This document shows positions 38,740 through 51,435 of a stretch of 64,000 nt of DNA, piece by piece; the first letter of the stretch is position 1; every line of letters begins with the position of its first letter. This stretch comes from Heterobilharzia americana (taxonomy: Eukaryota; Platyhelminthes; Trematoda; Strigeidida; Schistosomatidae). The position numbers were made by a program, and so were the translations under genes. The notes below the pieces were generated by a model that saw only the letters and a list, made by a program, of their open reading frames with translations, was not told the DNA's origin and made no database searches. The DNA lies in NCBI GenBank assembly GCA_944470555.2, contig OX104128.1, forward strand, positions 43,321,920-43,385,919, in the 5' to 3' direction.

Positions 38740-39595
38740 TTAATAATACCCAAGTTCAAGCATTTTTCACTCTTCGAGTGTTATCTCTCCCGGCAATTCA
38801 GATTGATAATACTGGAAACATTTGTTGTGGCGTCGGTAATTAGAGAATGGAAGAATCGTCGTTCAGCAGTGGTTGGCTTTAAACTCATGTAAAACTTCAT
38901 AGACTTCACGTTAAAATATGCAGTACTGGCAAGGAGATACATTGGCTGTCAGTTGGCCTCCATTGGATGGATTCATAAGGGACAAAGTGCTAAAAAAACT
39001 GTTGCTTAGTATTATCGTGGATGTGTTGCCGCTGAGTAAAGCGATCTCTCGGATGTGGTGACTACCCAGATTTCCGCTGCATTTGCCACGGGCCAGAGAT
39101 CGGAGACCAGTTGTTATGCTTGAGGTTTCGTATGTGGTAGCATTTAGGGCACTGGCAGGGAGGTGAGTTGATTGTGATAAAGCTGGTCAAGAAACAGGAA
39201 ATCGGGGGCAAGCCATTTGAATGATTCTAACATCGGTTTCCGATATCACGTGAGAGGTAGGAGTTTCAGTAAGTCAATACTGCCTGATCAAATTGATGCT
39301 TGGGATATTCTCGTCAGGTTCATACCGAAAAGAGAACACAGAAGGCGCAAGGAGAAACTGGATAATGGAGTATCAATTAAAACAAACTGGGAGGAGAGAA
39401 GTTCTTGCCCTTTTAGGGCTTTTCGAACTGAGTGTAAACTTTAATTTATGCATATGAGAATAACCCTTCCTTCTTTCTTCCGTGAAGTTCACGCGAGTTG
39501 TTGTCGGTAAACTTAAAGGAAACGCTGGCTGTGCATTTATACTGCACAATCCAACTAGATGAAATAGTAATCAAGGTCCCTTTGCGAGTCCATTG
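38740..39595. other. Unassigned stretch without recognisable genes
   Basis: A 75-codon frame at 39217-39444 (plus) is basic and unrecognised. It may include the 3' UTR of the CR1-like element that ends near 39600. Confidence 0.35.
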
Positions 39596-39598
39596 AGG

Positions 39599-40766
39599 CT
39601 AGAGGTACTTGAAATTTATGATAGCCTTACCTTGGACGTTAAGGGGTTCTAGTATGTTTTCATTAGCCCAGAACGTAGAGATAGTGCCTAAGTGAGTGAC
39701 AGACTCATCATCTGTGGGAAGCTTATTAAGTGAGGAACGAAAAGCAGATAATGAGCGTGCAGTACTTATTTCCTCGGGAAATCTATTCCAAATGTGAGAG
39801 GACTTACCAAGGGAGAAATTTCCTCGCAATTCGGTCCTGCAATACTCATTTTCAGCTAATGGATTGTGACTACTTAAATAATGAGTGGATGTTACGACTC
39901 GTTTAATTTCCGGGCCACAAGAGTGCATCTGCTTACGAAAGCAATTTGTAGTGAAATATAACATCCGTTCTAAGCCGCCTCCTCCAGAGAGGTTCCAGTC
40001 CAAGCGTGTTGCATCTTGAGATGTGGTCTAGGCTGCAGTCAGCTCCCAGTGTACTTAATGTAAAGTGGCGTTGTACTCCTTCAGTTCTTTGTTTGTCGTC
40101 CACATGCAGGCCACTCAAGATAAACGGGCAGTATTCAAAAATTGGGCGGATGCTCACTCTATAGATTAAGACCCTTGATTCAGTGCCATAAAATTTACGG
40201 ACGATTCATCCAAGGAGTCTACGTGACTTAGATGTGATACAAATCGTCTGCTCGTAGAGTGTTAAGTCACTGGAATATCTGGGACCTAGATCCAGCGCGG
40301 AAGAGTATCTAGGTCGCTTATGACTACATACTTCGAGAGACGTCCAAGTTATCGCTGCCTATGCTAACCCAACCACATTTATCAATGTTGAACTTGAGGT
40401 GTGACTCGTCGCACCATTTATCAATTTCGCCTAATTCCTGTTCCGTAGTAGATAGCGTATCGCTTAGCCCATTGGTGTGACACGAGAATACAACCTTCAA
40501 GTCATTGGCCCATAGGAATGTTTCCCCTGCAGTGAAGCACTAATAATATAGGCCATGAACAACAAGGGCCCAAGGACACTGCCCTGTGTTTCTCCACTAG
40601 TTATGAGCCCGGGCTTAGACTGCAGAAAATTTACTTTGACGATTTGGCTACGATCACTAAGAAAGGATTGCAGGCAATAAAGTGATGGGTCACGAGTGCC
40701 AAACGACTTTAGCCTATCAAAGAGTATACCGTGTGGCACCTAATCAAATGCCTTTGATCTTTGGAA
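39599..40766 (-). mobile_element. Second CR1/Jockey-type LINE fragment, different subfamily
   Basis: The minus strand from 40766 reads SKAFD, a stop, then VPHGILFDRLKSFGTRDPSL and the motif B region GETQGSVLGPLLF. After decay through motif C it continues with IRPIFEYCPFILSG, LEPLWRRRLRTDVIFHYKLL and the C-terminal block FSLGKSSHIWNRFPEEI. Its wording differs from the fragment at 35860 and from the tandem copies at 43-49 kb, so it is a third CR1-like lineage in the window. The 5' edge abuts gypsy RT sequence on the opposite strand at about 40766. Confidence 0.85.
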
Positions 40767-41606
40767 GACCCTTCTCCAACGCACATTCTGTCTGCGACAT
40801 TGATGACTGTCTAATTGCGAGTCCGGACAGGGAAACTCACCTTAAACATTTGGACCTTGTATTCGAAAGACTTAAAAACATGGCATTACATTAAACTTGC
40901 AGAAGTGTGAAATAGGAGTTGAATCACCTTCCTTGAACATACCATTGACAACAGTGGTACATGCCCACTGAGAGATAAAGTGGCGGCTATCACGACCAAC
41001 CAACCAAGGATAGCTCAATTATCGAAATTCTTGACGATGTACCTGGTAACGCACAGTTACGACCATCGGCGCAATGGAAAACGCGATCAGAACAAACCGT
41101 TAGGTTCCCGGAGTATTTGGAGTCGTATTCAACTTGGTGGTGTGAAATAAGATGTGCCAACCATTTATTAAGACTAGTTCAAACTTTTTCAGGGCACGAT
41201 GGGCAAATCCCCTCACATTTTTCCTTTTTACGTCAATTTTTGTGCTACTATCACGTGACGAAACATTTTTAAAAGGGTGAACTTTATTTCCATATATTTA
41301 TATTTAAATAAATCCCATTTTTACGAAGCCTTTTCATGGTATTAAAGACTTTTATTTATATTCCAGGTGCAACAAGCACTGGACGGAAAGTCAAAGAAAA
41401 TTGAGGATTGCGATCGGCGTCCAATTCGATTTATTGTATTTTATTTTTTAATTGCCACGACACCCTAGAATTAGTTCAGACAACCAGGGGCCACTTCACG
41501 CAATGAGCTCATCGGGAGAGTTCTACCAGTGGAGAAACCACTGGGTTTTTATTTCTGGCTTGTATCATCTTAGGGTCCCCACGAACCCACTAAGGGGGGA
41601 GTGATC
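40767..41606 (+). mobile_element. Ty3/gypsy internal remnant: RT fragment followed by the 3' end of the element
   Basis: Begins in the RT active-site region: VCDIDDCLIASPDRETHLKH (YxDD-type motif with the first residue decayed to D), then VFERLKNMALH. After frame changes NLQKCEIGVESPS and TCPLRDKVAAITT follow, as in gypsy RT. Only about 0.5 kb separates the last RT motif from the polypurine tract, so RNase H and integrase are missing. An internal deletion or nested loss is inferred. There are several frameshifts; no activity is possible. Confidence 0.75.
41591..41606 (+). other. Polypurine tract before the 3' LTR
   Basis: TAAGGGGGGAGTGATC lies immediately upstream of the LTR terminus TGTAGCG. 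In gypsy elements this tract primes plus-strand DNA synthesis and so fixes the orientation of the LTR family. Confidence 0.7.
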
Positions 41607-41950
41607 TGTAGCGTCACACACTTCCCGAAAACTAATGGCCTAAGGTTTGACGACATTCAACATTGATGCTGACCTTGATAGTCTATCTGGACTCGCTAAG
41701 CTGAAGACACCCGTTCAAGCATCCTCGCCATTCGGCACGCTGTCGTGTTACGTTGCACTGCTCGCATTCGACTCTCTAGCCAGTTAGTTGGAACGCATCG
41801 GTATCTTGGTACAACTACCCAAATGTACCATTCCATCCGACAACGCTATCGTGTTCTTTCTTGGTCTCGTATTCGTGGGTATATATCAGGTTCGAATAAC
41901 CAGTGATTGGTCTTTGTGTCTGTCGGGTTCGCACCAGGACAATTCCTAAG
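41607..41950 (+). mobile_element. Gypsy 3' LTR, copy C
   Basis: Starts TGTAGCGTCACACA next to the polypurine tract. Nearly identical to the reverse complement of copies B and D. The distal end has decayed (CCTAAG where the family has CCTACA). It is the only copy still joined to internal element sequence. Confidence 0.8.
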
Positions 41951-42940
41951 CCCTCATCATCAAGATAACATTCAATGATGACAACAGGACACAAATGGGG
42001 AATGTATGATACCAATTCTCAACATTTCGCTTCTCTTCGAAGCAATAAAATTATACTTTCACGAAACTTACTGTCCAGTAAGCAAGAATTACCAATCCCA
42101 GTCACTCATTTGACCGTCTCACGATGTGAACATATATAAATCCTCGAACTACTCAAATTTCTGGGCGGTCATAATGGCCTCGAAAATCCAGACTGACGGT
42201 AAAATCCATGAGGTCAACTCGCCTATAAACTTTAAAGTGAACTTACCCACAATAATGCTGTGAAATAGATTTCTGCAGTACTTCGTCTAACAGTGAATAT
42301 ACCTCCTTGACAATGCTGCATACCTTAACATGAACAGTATGAAAAACTCAGTGACATTTGTCCGCAGTACTTTTTTCAACTGTTTATTCCTTTGCACCGC
42401 AATATCTTTTTCTGATGGCATAAATCTATATTGCTGTGAATGATAACACTTGAATAGATATTCACTTGTGTTACATGACTATGTAGAAACTTGCGGATTC
42501 CTGACGTCTTCAGTGTGGGTTCTTCTGGTACCCGAAGCTATAAGCTTAAGAATTTATGGCAAAATGGACGTTTATATAGCGTAACGGCGCATCGCGAAGA
42601 CGAATCAAACAAGTCGACCACTTGTAACGGAAATTTGGATTTTCGCGAGCCCTGGTTCCACTGATGGTGCAAAAAGAAAGCATGACTCAAAACGTTCCAG
42701 ACCTTGACACTCTGTATACGCTGAAAAGTGGTATCTTCCTGCTCATCTCATGACTTGTGTAATCTTCTAATGTTTTTAATCTGATTTAATGACCTCCATC
42801 CCGTACCATTTAGATCTCGTAAAGTCGTGTACACTCCCCAACACGTATCAATGTGATGATGCCTGTGAACTGGCTCCTCCTATATTAAATTACCAATATG
42901 AGAATAAAATATTTATTTATAATCTACTTATTTATTACTA
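41951..42940. other. Stretch without recognisable genes
   Basis: AT-rich host-like DNA between the gypsy relic and the first tandem CR1-like copy. No frame of note. Confidence 0.4.
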
Positions 42941-42949
42941 CTGCTGTCG

Positions 42950-45900
42950 TATCGGCCAGGCATTGCAGACCCTCGCTTCATGAGGGCGAAGTTGAGTCGA
43001 CCATGTGTCAAGGGAGCTGCGGTGGGGAAGTTCTTACTTAGTGGCCGGCAACAACCACAGCGGGGATCGAACAACCGAACCCGCTGGTGGATCCGCAAAA
43101 TGTGATCGTTACCTCAAGGAATTCAACCGGCAGAGAAGGCTGGCAGCAAAAATAGGAGTAGAAAATTAGCCTACCGGCAGCGCAAGTGATTTACCGAGAC
43201 GCATTCGCCGGCGAGCTTCCCTTCACCAAGGTTGTTAGACGTTCGCTTCTACTTCAAGGCATCACTCAAAGAGGCCCCTACCGTATGGCACCGTGCAGGA
43301 TAGAATAGGAGGTGCTACACGATGCCGTCAGTCAAACGACGGTCCGCCAGACTAGAAGATTGAAAGCAAGCTTCAAGAGCCTTACAGGCAGTGGTAGCCA
43401 CAAAATAAATATTTTTATCTAACCAATATGCATAGGCATAACGATAACTGCTCACACGAACACTGAAGTGCCAGAAAGGCCTAAAACCGGAGGCTTATAA
43501 ATTAGCACCTGGTGTGGCAACGCAATAACCTCCGCACAAGTTCTCATACCGTACTATTCCCAGAACATAGACTCTTGACATGCCGCCACAGTGGTGTGAG
43601 AGGTCTTAGAAGTAAACCGTTACAGCTGAGAAAAATATACTGTCATCTGGGTGCAGATGTGACTTTCATTACGGAGACAGGTCCCACCGAACGTCTTGGG
43701 CCATGAAATATCTCTACGTGAAATAACCTCGTTCCGAAAGGACAGGCAAATCGAAGGAGGCCGAGGAGTGGCTACGTACATTAGCTCCCACCCAAAACAT
43801 AACGAAATTACAGGTGATGGTTTGGCCAGTTGCCGAACTCCTTGTAGTGATACTTCACCATAAACCAAACAAAATAGCAAAGCAGGTGGCGAACATGCCT
43901 CGTCTATGCGCTGAAGGGCACAGGACACAATTAGTAAGTGTGATTTCGACATCCACATCGATAGCCTGTGACCATTTAGTCCTCGCTGATGATAAAGACA
44001 CACCGCGACTTAACCCAGGGCATGACGCAAGCCGCAGACACAAATTCTTTGAACGTACGTAGGCCTCAAAACAAATTTGCGGTAGCGGCACAACTAGAGA
44101 AAGTTGAGGAGGACGCCTGGTGGGAATCAGACAGAAAAGTGCGGTGACTTGGCTACTTTCTAAAATATGATCTTTTGGTGGATGGTATCTGTGTCTGACC
44201 CCGTCCTTTGGCGACGGTAATCACGCGCTGGCGAAATTTTTCCTGACAACCGAGGAGAAACTACTAGTAGTTGGGCCAGAAGCGCTCCGCTTCTACCTAA
44301 AGGCAGACTAAAATCTCCTGACCAATGAACTGGCGGTGCTATGGCCACTAGAGTGGCACTCGCCATCGATAGACTAGCACTAGTTACGTATTAAAGATAC
44401 TATGTGGAGCGCTATCGAAAACAGTGTTCCGAAGCTAACCGGACAACCACCTGTCAAACAGTCTTGGGCAACTGGCGCAACCCAAAAGAAAGTACATAGG
44501 AGAAAGAAGACGTGGTGTCAGTGGTGCACATCGTGCAAGGAAACAGACTTTTTTAGCCACAAGAAGTAACCCAAGTTATGTAATCTGCTCATAATGACGG
44601 GTAAAAACACAAAAGTAACCTTGCCAAACAGCTTGGCTACAACCAGTTCATATCGCAAAGAAGACCGACAAAAAAATGTTTAACCCTGACCACAAGACAG
44701 AAAGGAGAACCCTTGAATAACAATTTGGCATCGGGACGGTTGTGCAGCCGATTTGATGAAAGTCTCAACTCAGTCATGCATCCACTACCAACGCCCATTA
44801 TTTGAACTAGGTTTCGGGGCTGGAACACACAGCCAAGGGAAGTAAAGGCTTTGTCGAACCAAGTGTTCGTAATGCTTTTAACACCCAGAATAAAGCAGTC
44901 TCCTGGCTGTTACGACACAAGACCAGTGGTTCTACAGAATTGTGTCAAAGGGCTAAGCATACCCAAATACAATCTGTTTACGTAGCCGTCGAAATTGAGC
45001 CGATATCTTAGCGATGGTAGCGCGCTGTCCCTACACCAATCTTGAAGAGGTGGGGCCGAAAGAACCTGTGCAATTACAGACTAACAGCGTTGCCTTCCAT
45101 AATTTCCAAGGTACTGGAAAGCATGGTTGGAGACGCTGTTTGAAGCTACGTGGACGTAAACAACATTGTTCAACCAAACTAAGATGGCTTCAGCACCAGG
45201 CGGTTGTGTGCTACGAACACGATGACCGCTTGGGATAACTGGATAACCAAATAGGACAACAGGCAACCGGTTCACGTTATGTTTCCGGACTTGGCCAAGA
45301 CTCACGACAGCGTCCCGCTCCACACCACGTTCGTTAAGCTTGCAAAAGTGGGTAACTCTGAACCAGCTACAGCATGGTTCACAACATATCTGGAGAACAG
45401 AGAAAGAGCAACTGAGTTTCTCAAGGAGCGATCCTTGTGCCATTTCTACGGTGCATCAATGACCCTCGTGCTCAAGTCTCCCCGGCTATCCTGCTGTTTC
45501 CAGCTGGCTTCGGAACATGGAGGACAGTCGGCAGGGAAAGTGGCCCTGGGATGCTCCAAAATGATCTTCTGCAGCGTTAGTGTTGGTCAGCCGCAAGTGG
45601 TTTGAGATTTGACCTTGAGAAACGTATCTTCGAAAACTGGAAGCAATGAAAACTAGTCACACTCTTAACAAGTGCGCAATCACCAGGGCATACACAGAGA
45701 GGGACCTAGAAGAAAACTTACCCGGCTCACTAGGCACCAGCGCCACTTATAATGGAATGGCGGCAAAGTGAACGCCATCATGCACTTTCTAAGAAGGCAG
45801 CTCGGAGGGCTAACTCCAGAAGCATTCCTCTTGGTACTTAACACCTGTGTTAAACCTCACCTAGAGTTATTCAACGCAACGACCCCCTCCCTGCTAAACG

Positions 45901-46560
45901 GAGACGGGAATACTCTGGAGGAGGTATGGGGAAGGGTGACAGGATCGGTCATTGAAATAACATTCAAGACATCTGCACAACTCTTAAGATAACCCAACCT
46001 ATTCACAATAAGCTATGTAAGGAAAAGAGGTGGCCTGATAAAATCGTTCAGCGGGTGGACCACCTAGATAGGTCAACGTCAATGGCCCGAAACCAACAGT
46101 CTCCCAGGAACCCCACTCGAGTGATCCACAACAGGACAAATATGGGATCAAGATCGGACTTCTTTTCACACAAATTATGTGCCTTATGGAATGCTCTACC
46201 ACAGCTAAATCAGTTGACTCCTTCAGACGACTACTGGACAAGTACGGGGGGGGGTAAATGGCTTTCCAAGAACACTTTCAGGAGTAGCTGAAGGTATAGT
46301 CATCCGACCCTGTATTCTACAACCCTAGCATCTACAACAGGATCCACCTCCGCTCCATATTATTACCAGGACCACTTATCTGTCTGTAGATACTCTTCAC
46401 TCCTCTTTTTCTCATCCTTCACGTTGTATCATTAGCACTTTTCCAGCAAACCTTAATAATTAATTACCAGGTGCTTAAAAAGTAGGAGTTTCAAAACGTT
46501 AATTGATCTTATCATCAGCTCCGTTGCTTCTCAAACAAGCCAAGCTGTAATTTTCAAGAA
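42950..46560 (+). mobile_element. CR1-like LINE, tandem copy 1, nearly full length but heavily decayed
   Basis: Base composition turns GC-rich at about 42950. The first 0.5 kb resembles a 5' UTR. From about 43570 the endonuclease can be read in pieces: GVRGLRSKPLQLRKIYCHLG and DVTFITETGPTERLG, the usual N-terminal block with its catalytic Glu, then GRGVATYISSH. RT pieces follow from about 44.8 to 45.6 kb (FPDLAKTHDSVPLHTTFVKL; KVGNSEPATAWFTTYLENRE), each matching the better copy at 47.1-48.6 kb. The C-terminal block runs 45.77-46.3 kb (FLRRQLGGLTPEAFLLVL; SHKLCALWNALPQLNQ). Dozens of stops and indels. It continues past the LTR at 46571, which is inserted in or after its 3' UTR. Confidence 0.75.
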
Positions 46561-46570
46561 ATGATACCAC

Positions 46571-46913
46571 ATTGGGATTTGACTGGTGCGAACCCGACAG
46601 ACGCAAAGACCAATCACTGGTTATTCGAACCTGATATATACCCACGAATACGAGACCAAGAAAGAACACGATAGCGTTGTCGGATGGAATGGTACATTTG
46701 GGTAGTTGTACCAAGATACCGATGCGTTCCAACTAACTGGCTAGAGAGTCGAATGTGAGCAGTGCAACGTAACACGACAGCGTGCCGAATGGCGAGGATG
46801 CTTGAACGGGTGTCTTCAGCTTAGCGAGTCCAGATAGACTATCAAGGTCAGCATCAATGTTGAATGTCGTCAAACCTTAGGCCATTAGTTTTCGGGAAGT
46901 GTGTGACGCTACA
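46571..46913 (-). mobile_element. Solo gypsy-type LTR, copy D
   Basis: Same unit as copies A to C. The CTACA end is intact at 46909-46913; the other end is decayed (ATTGGG for TGTAGG). No target duplication is evident (CCAC and CCTT). It separates the two CR1-like copies. Confidence 0.75.
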
Positions 46914-49130
46914 CCTTCAAACAGACAATCAGTGCCTCCAACCCACAAGTAGGAAAAATGTTAGGACTTCTGTGAAAGCCGAAGGAGTAAAAGTGACAAA
47001 ACAAACCGAGCCTCAAGATCTAAAAGCGAGAGCTCAAAACTACAAGTTTCCTTCACCCACCAGGTCGTAAATAACGAATGTCTCTGTCGCGTCTCTATTA
47101 CAGAGAAAAAGGTGTTGGAGAAACCATCTAGGCTACGTCCAGGCAAGTCGCCTGGCTGCGATAACCTAAAACCAGTGGTTCTTAAAAACTGCGTCGAGGT
47201 GCTTACTAAACCACTTAGCAACATTTTTGAGCACTCAATAGACCCGTGCAAACTCCCTAAAGAATGGAAGAGCGCCATCTTGTCACCCATCTTCAAGGGA
47301 GGAGACGGAAAAAGCCCTGGCAGCTACAGGCCAATTGCCCTACTCCCTATTGTGTCGAAAGTGTTGGAAAGCCTGGTAGCTGACACCATCTGGCAATTCC
47401 TCAATAGGGGAAACACTGTGCATACTGCTCAGCACGGCTTTCGGAGTGGTCGCTCATGTGCCACCAACTTACTAACTGCCTGGGACGACTGGACACAAAG
47501 CTGGGATGACAGAACACTGGTACATGTTGTATTTCTTGACCTAGCCAAAGCATTTGACAGTGTCCCACCCACAGTACTGCTTCACAAGATCATGTCAGCT
47601 GGTATAAGTGAACCCCTACTCTCTTGGTTCAAGGAGTACCTGGAAGGGAGGCAGTTCTGCACTAAAGTGAACAGAATAAGGTCGGAGTGGAGACCCTCGA
47701 CGTCAGGAGTGTCCCAAGGAACAATCCTAGGACCGCTTCTGTTCTTCCTGTTTGTCAACGATCTGCCGGATAAAATATCCTCACCCATTCTCCTCTTCAC
47801 TGACGACATAAAAATGTGGAGGGTGGTATACGAAGAAGCTGATTGTACAGCACTACAAAAGGACTTGCAGCAACTCGAGCTCTAATCGTCGGAAAATGGC
47901 CTGAGCTTCAACCTGGAGAAGTGCAAAGTAATGCATATCAGTAAAAATGAAGCAAATACGACCAACTTCCAGTACATGTTGAGCAACCGTGATATCACCA
48001 GTGACCATGGGGAAAGATTTGGGGCTCAACTTCTCCGACACCTTGGACACTAGCTCCAACTACAAAGGTATGACAACCAGAGCGAATTCCATTCTACACT
48101 TTCTGCGTAGACAGCTCGGCGCCCTCACTCCCGAACTCTTCCTCACCATTTTCAAACCCTACGTGCAGCCGCATCTAGAGGTCTTCAATACGGTGGCTCC
48201 TCCAACACCCAAGAGAAACTCTAATCTCCTCGAAAGAATGCAAAGAACTGCAACAAAATCTGTTGTGGGGCTAAGGAGAAAGACGTATCCCGAAAGACTT
48301 AAACACCTAAACCTATTTACCTTGGGTTATCGTGGGAAAAAGGGTGACCTTATTATGGCATACAAGATCACCCATCAGGCATACCATGCATACGAATCAA
48401 TTTTGCCTGCAAATCAACGATCTTCACGAGGCAACCCCATTAAGACAGCACACCAGAGAGCCAACACCATACTCAGATCCAAATTTTTCTCCCTAAGGGT
48501 ATGTGCTTTATGGAATGCCTTGCCGCGACATGCCGTTATAGCTCCCTCAGTCAACTTATTCAAGAGACGATTAGACAGTTATGTCACCTCGCATGGACTA
48601 CCACGGACGTACTCAGGTAGTTACCAACCTCACTAGCCCCAACTCCCTCCTAACTACCACTCACTATCTCCCTCCTTAATACACCCACATTACCTACTGA
48701 TTCTTCCGTAGGAATCAAACCCACTCTACCATTCGCGCAATTACCAAATACCTTTCTTTCGTTCTTATTTCTCTTTTCACCCCTCCTTTTCTTCTCCTTC
48801 CCTTTTCTCTCCCCTTATTATTTTTCTTCCTTCTTCCCTTTTTCTTTATTCTCTCCTCATTATTTTACCACTACCTTACCATTCTCTTTCAGGTGTCTTC
48901 ACAGACAGGAGTCACGGCAGTTCCCTAAACTTCCCAGCAACTCGTAGCTCCCCAATCACTCTACAAATTACAACTTACTGACCCAAAAAACATCCACCTC
49001 ACCGAAGCTAAAGGCAGAAAAGCAGAGGGGATTTCCTCGTCCACTGCAGGAGTGAACCGAACAACTGGAACCAAGCCCTAAGAACTAGACGCGAGAGATC
49101 AAAAACTACCAGCTTTCTACGCTCGCACTA
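46914..49130 (+). mobile_element. CR1-like LINE, tandem copy 2, reverse transcriptase and C-terminus
   Basis: The best-preserved element here. A 257-codon frame (47112-47885) has RT fingers (KSPGCDNLKPVVLKN), YRPIALLPIVSKVLE, GFRSGRSCATNLL, motif A FLDLAKAFDSVP (residues 141-152), motif B SQGTILGPLLF (201-211) and motif C F-T-D-D (229-232, usual FADD). A TAA at 47883-47885, then a frameshift near 47995, separate this from a 215-codon frame (47989-48636) with thumb and C-terminal block (FSLRVCALWNALPRH). The endonuclease is missing. The 3' UTR runs to about 49130 and includes a polypyrimidine tract. 46960-47055 resembles 49030-49120, so this first part may instead be the 3' end of copy 1. Three lesions at least; not active. 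Confidence 0.85.
48750..48875. repeat. Polypyrimidine tract in the CR1-like 3' UTR
   Basis: About 125 bp of almost only C and T on the element strand. A shorter, decayed counterpart (CTCTTTTTCTCATCC) follows the C-terminus of copy 1 near 46403. Confidence 0.7.
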
Positions 49131-49149
49131 TCAATATTGGATATTGGAA

Positions 49150-49260
49150 CTTATATAACAATTAATTAGGTTTCAGTATTCCGCAGTTAAAGGTAGTATT
49201 TCATGGAATGTAAGAGCCTGGTACGTTTTCTAGCTAGTTGCTAAGGCGGCCCTTAAAAGT
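49150..49260 (+). repeat. Short dispersed repeat, also at 63615-63690
   Basis: TTAATTAGGTTTCAGTATTC followed by GGTAGTATTTCATGGAA resembles CTAATTAGGTTTCTTTATTT followed by GGTGTTTCATGAAA near the window end. The family is unknown. Confidence 0.45.
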
Positions 49261-49494
49261 CTTTCTTACATGTTGGAAAGGGATGATAGATTAGGCGCTA
49301 CGCACGTTTGACCTTGAGGCCTAGTGGCGTTTGCGTCGCTTAGTAAGTCTGTCTGTGAAAACAGTTTGGCCGATTACAACTTAAATTAACCAAAGTATCT
49401 CACAAAATGGGTTTATCTATTGATCACATGCAAAGTTAGATGCTGCCTTTACCATTGGCATATAACTGCGGGATTTATTCGAATACTGATTAAA

Positions 49495-49597
<103 letters not shown>

Positions 49598-49599
49598 TA

Positions 49600-51430
49600 C
49601 TACATAGATTACCGGGGCTGAAAACAGCTCCTACTGGATGTTGATTTGCTGTTTTATGACACTTGCGTCTATATCACGGTTCAGATGCTTTAGTACTTTG
49701 TACCCACATAGATGGGTATCTTCAATGTACATACTTTTACTTTAAGTGGGAAAGAGCAGTCAGAAACCTAGATAGGTTCCTATGCATCGCTGACAAACCG
49801 TATTTATAAAGTAATGTCCATCATTTCTGCATTAATCGATTCTGAAAGGTAAAAGTAACAACTGTTTTCTTATTGGTGCATTCAACGTCTTTCGGCAGTC
49901 ACTCAAAGACGAAAACAAGTTGAATAAATCCCAGTTGCGTAGGTTTAGTGAGTGAACAATATGACGCGACTGCAAACTGACAAAATATCCCCCGCACAAC
50001 GTATTATATATAAGAACATGAGTACACGCTATTTTTTGATGAAAGAAATGAGTGTTCTGCATGTTCTCCGAGATGTCGATTATTGCAGTATCATATGGAA
50101 TTCTGAGTGAAAGTAGCGTATACGTATTTCCACCACCCCATCTCCGTAATCTGAAAGTGGCAACGTCGTTTTTACATCCCAATTCAATTTATTTTTCAGG
50201 TCACTCATTTGCCTTTAAACACTCAGAAAATGTGGATGTGTTCCATTGCATCTTCAATAAAAGTATTTCAGAATGTGTCCACCTTTATATCTCCTGATGT
50301 AAAAATTTAAGAATGGCAGTGTTAAAGGTGACGTTTACGGAAACTAACTATTATTCGCTTCTCATTCCTGCGAGTGTAATAGACAGGTAACAGGTTTGTA
50401 AATGCAGATATTGCAAGTGAAGCTATAGCTTTTAAAGCCATAGCTTAAAATTTGGTAATAGACCAGTAGGAAGCAGTTGACCAAAGACACTATTGACCAA
50501 CGGACTATTTAGCTCCCGGCTCTACTCTGACTTGTCTGTTAGTCAACAATCTGAGGTCATCTTTTTCCAACACCAGCACTGTGTTCAGTATTATCACTTG
50601 CAAACTAGCACTTGACTATAACTCATCGTAAACTGATGATTACTGCGAAAGGAAAACATCTAACTGCTGTTCTATTCTTCACCATCATTTACTGAAATAA
50701 ATCCAGAAATAATCGCATCTTTTGTTGGATAGTCCTATACTACTCAATAGAACACTATGTTTTCGTTGCTTAGAATCATAATCTCTATCAATGTTCCCTA
50801 GTCCGCCATAAAGCTATAGGTTCAACCCGTAGTTCCAGTGATTTCCAAATACATGCAACATAGGTATTGCAATACATATATCTGAAATCAGTAGCGTAGT
50901 TTATGACATGTTCACAATGACAAGCTTGCAGACAATGATGCTTTCATTTTAGTGTCATTTCAAACGAAATAAGCACATTCGATCAAATCATCACCTGGAA
51001 TGTTCAATCGTACATCCATCCACATATACCACATATATAATCTCCTTGTTAGTTAATCTCTTTGTTCTACACAACATTCCATATGGTTGGCTTGCGCAAA
51101 TATCGGTCCTATTATTAGTCCTTTCTACTCGTTTATATTTAACTTTAGTGTGGTAGTGTTATTCCAATCGATATTACTTTTTTCCATCCCATGCAAAAGC
51201 TGTTGTCGATGGATTTTATTCCGAAGTTGTCTCTTTGTTAACCCTTAGTTAATCCTTGATTTTCATTTTGTCTAGTTCTCAACAATCTTTATATTTATCG
51301 TGCATAGCTGACCGGGAAGTCTGTACACAGTGTTGTATATAGTACACTGCTCTGTAGTTGCTTTGACTGCATTTTTGAATCAGTCTATCTTATTTCTTAT
51401 GAGATGCGCCTGACTAATTGCTGTAGAAAT
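49600..51430. other. AT-rich stretch without recognisable genes
   Basis: Open frames of 116 (49832-50182, minus) and 81 codons (50052-50297, plus) overlap antisense to each other. Neither shows a motif, signal peptide or convincing splice context. Confidence 0.4.
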
Positions 51431-51435
51431 ATCAT

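Noticed and set aside
41815..42015. 66-codon minus-strand frame over the LTR, with some likeness to gypsy RNase H (RPITGYSNLIYTHEYETKKE)
   Set aside because: It lies antisense within the LTR unit, recurs only because the LTR recurs, and the TGTAG...CTACA ends, polypurine tract and target duplication explain the sequence better.
49832..50297. Overlapping 116- and 81-codon frames on opposite strands
   Set aside because: No motif, no supporting splice or start context; AT-rich DNA gives such frames by chance.
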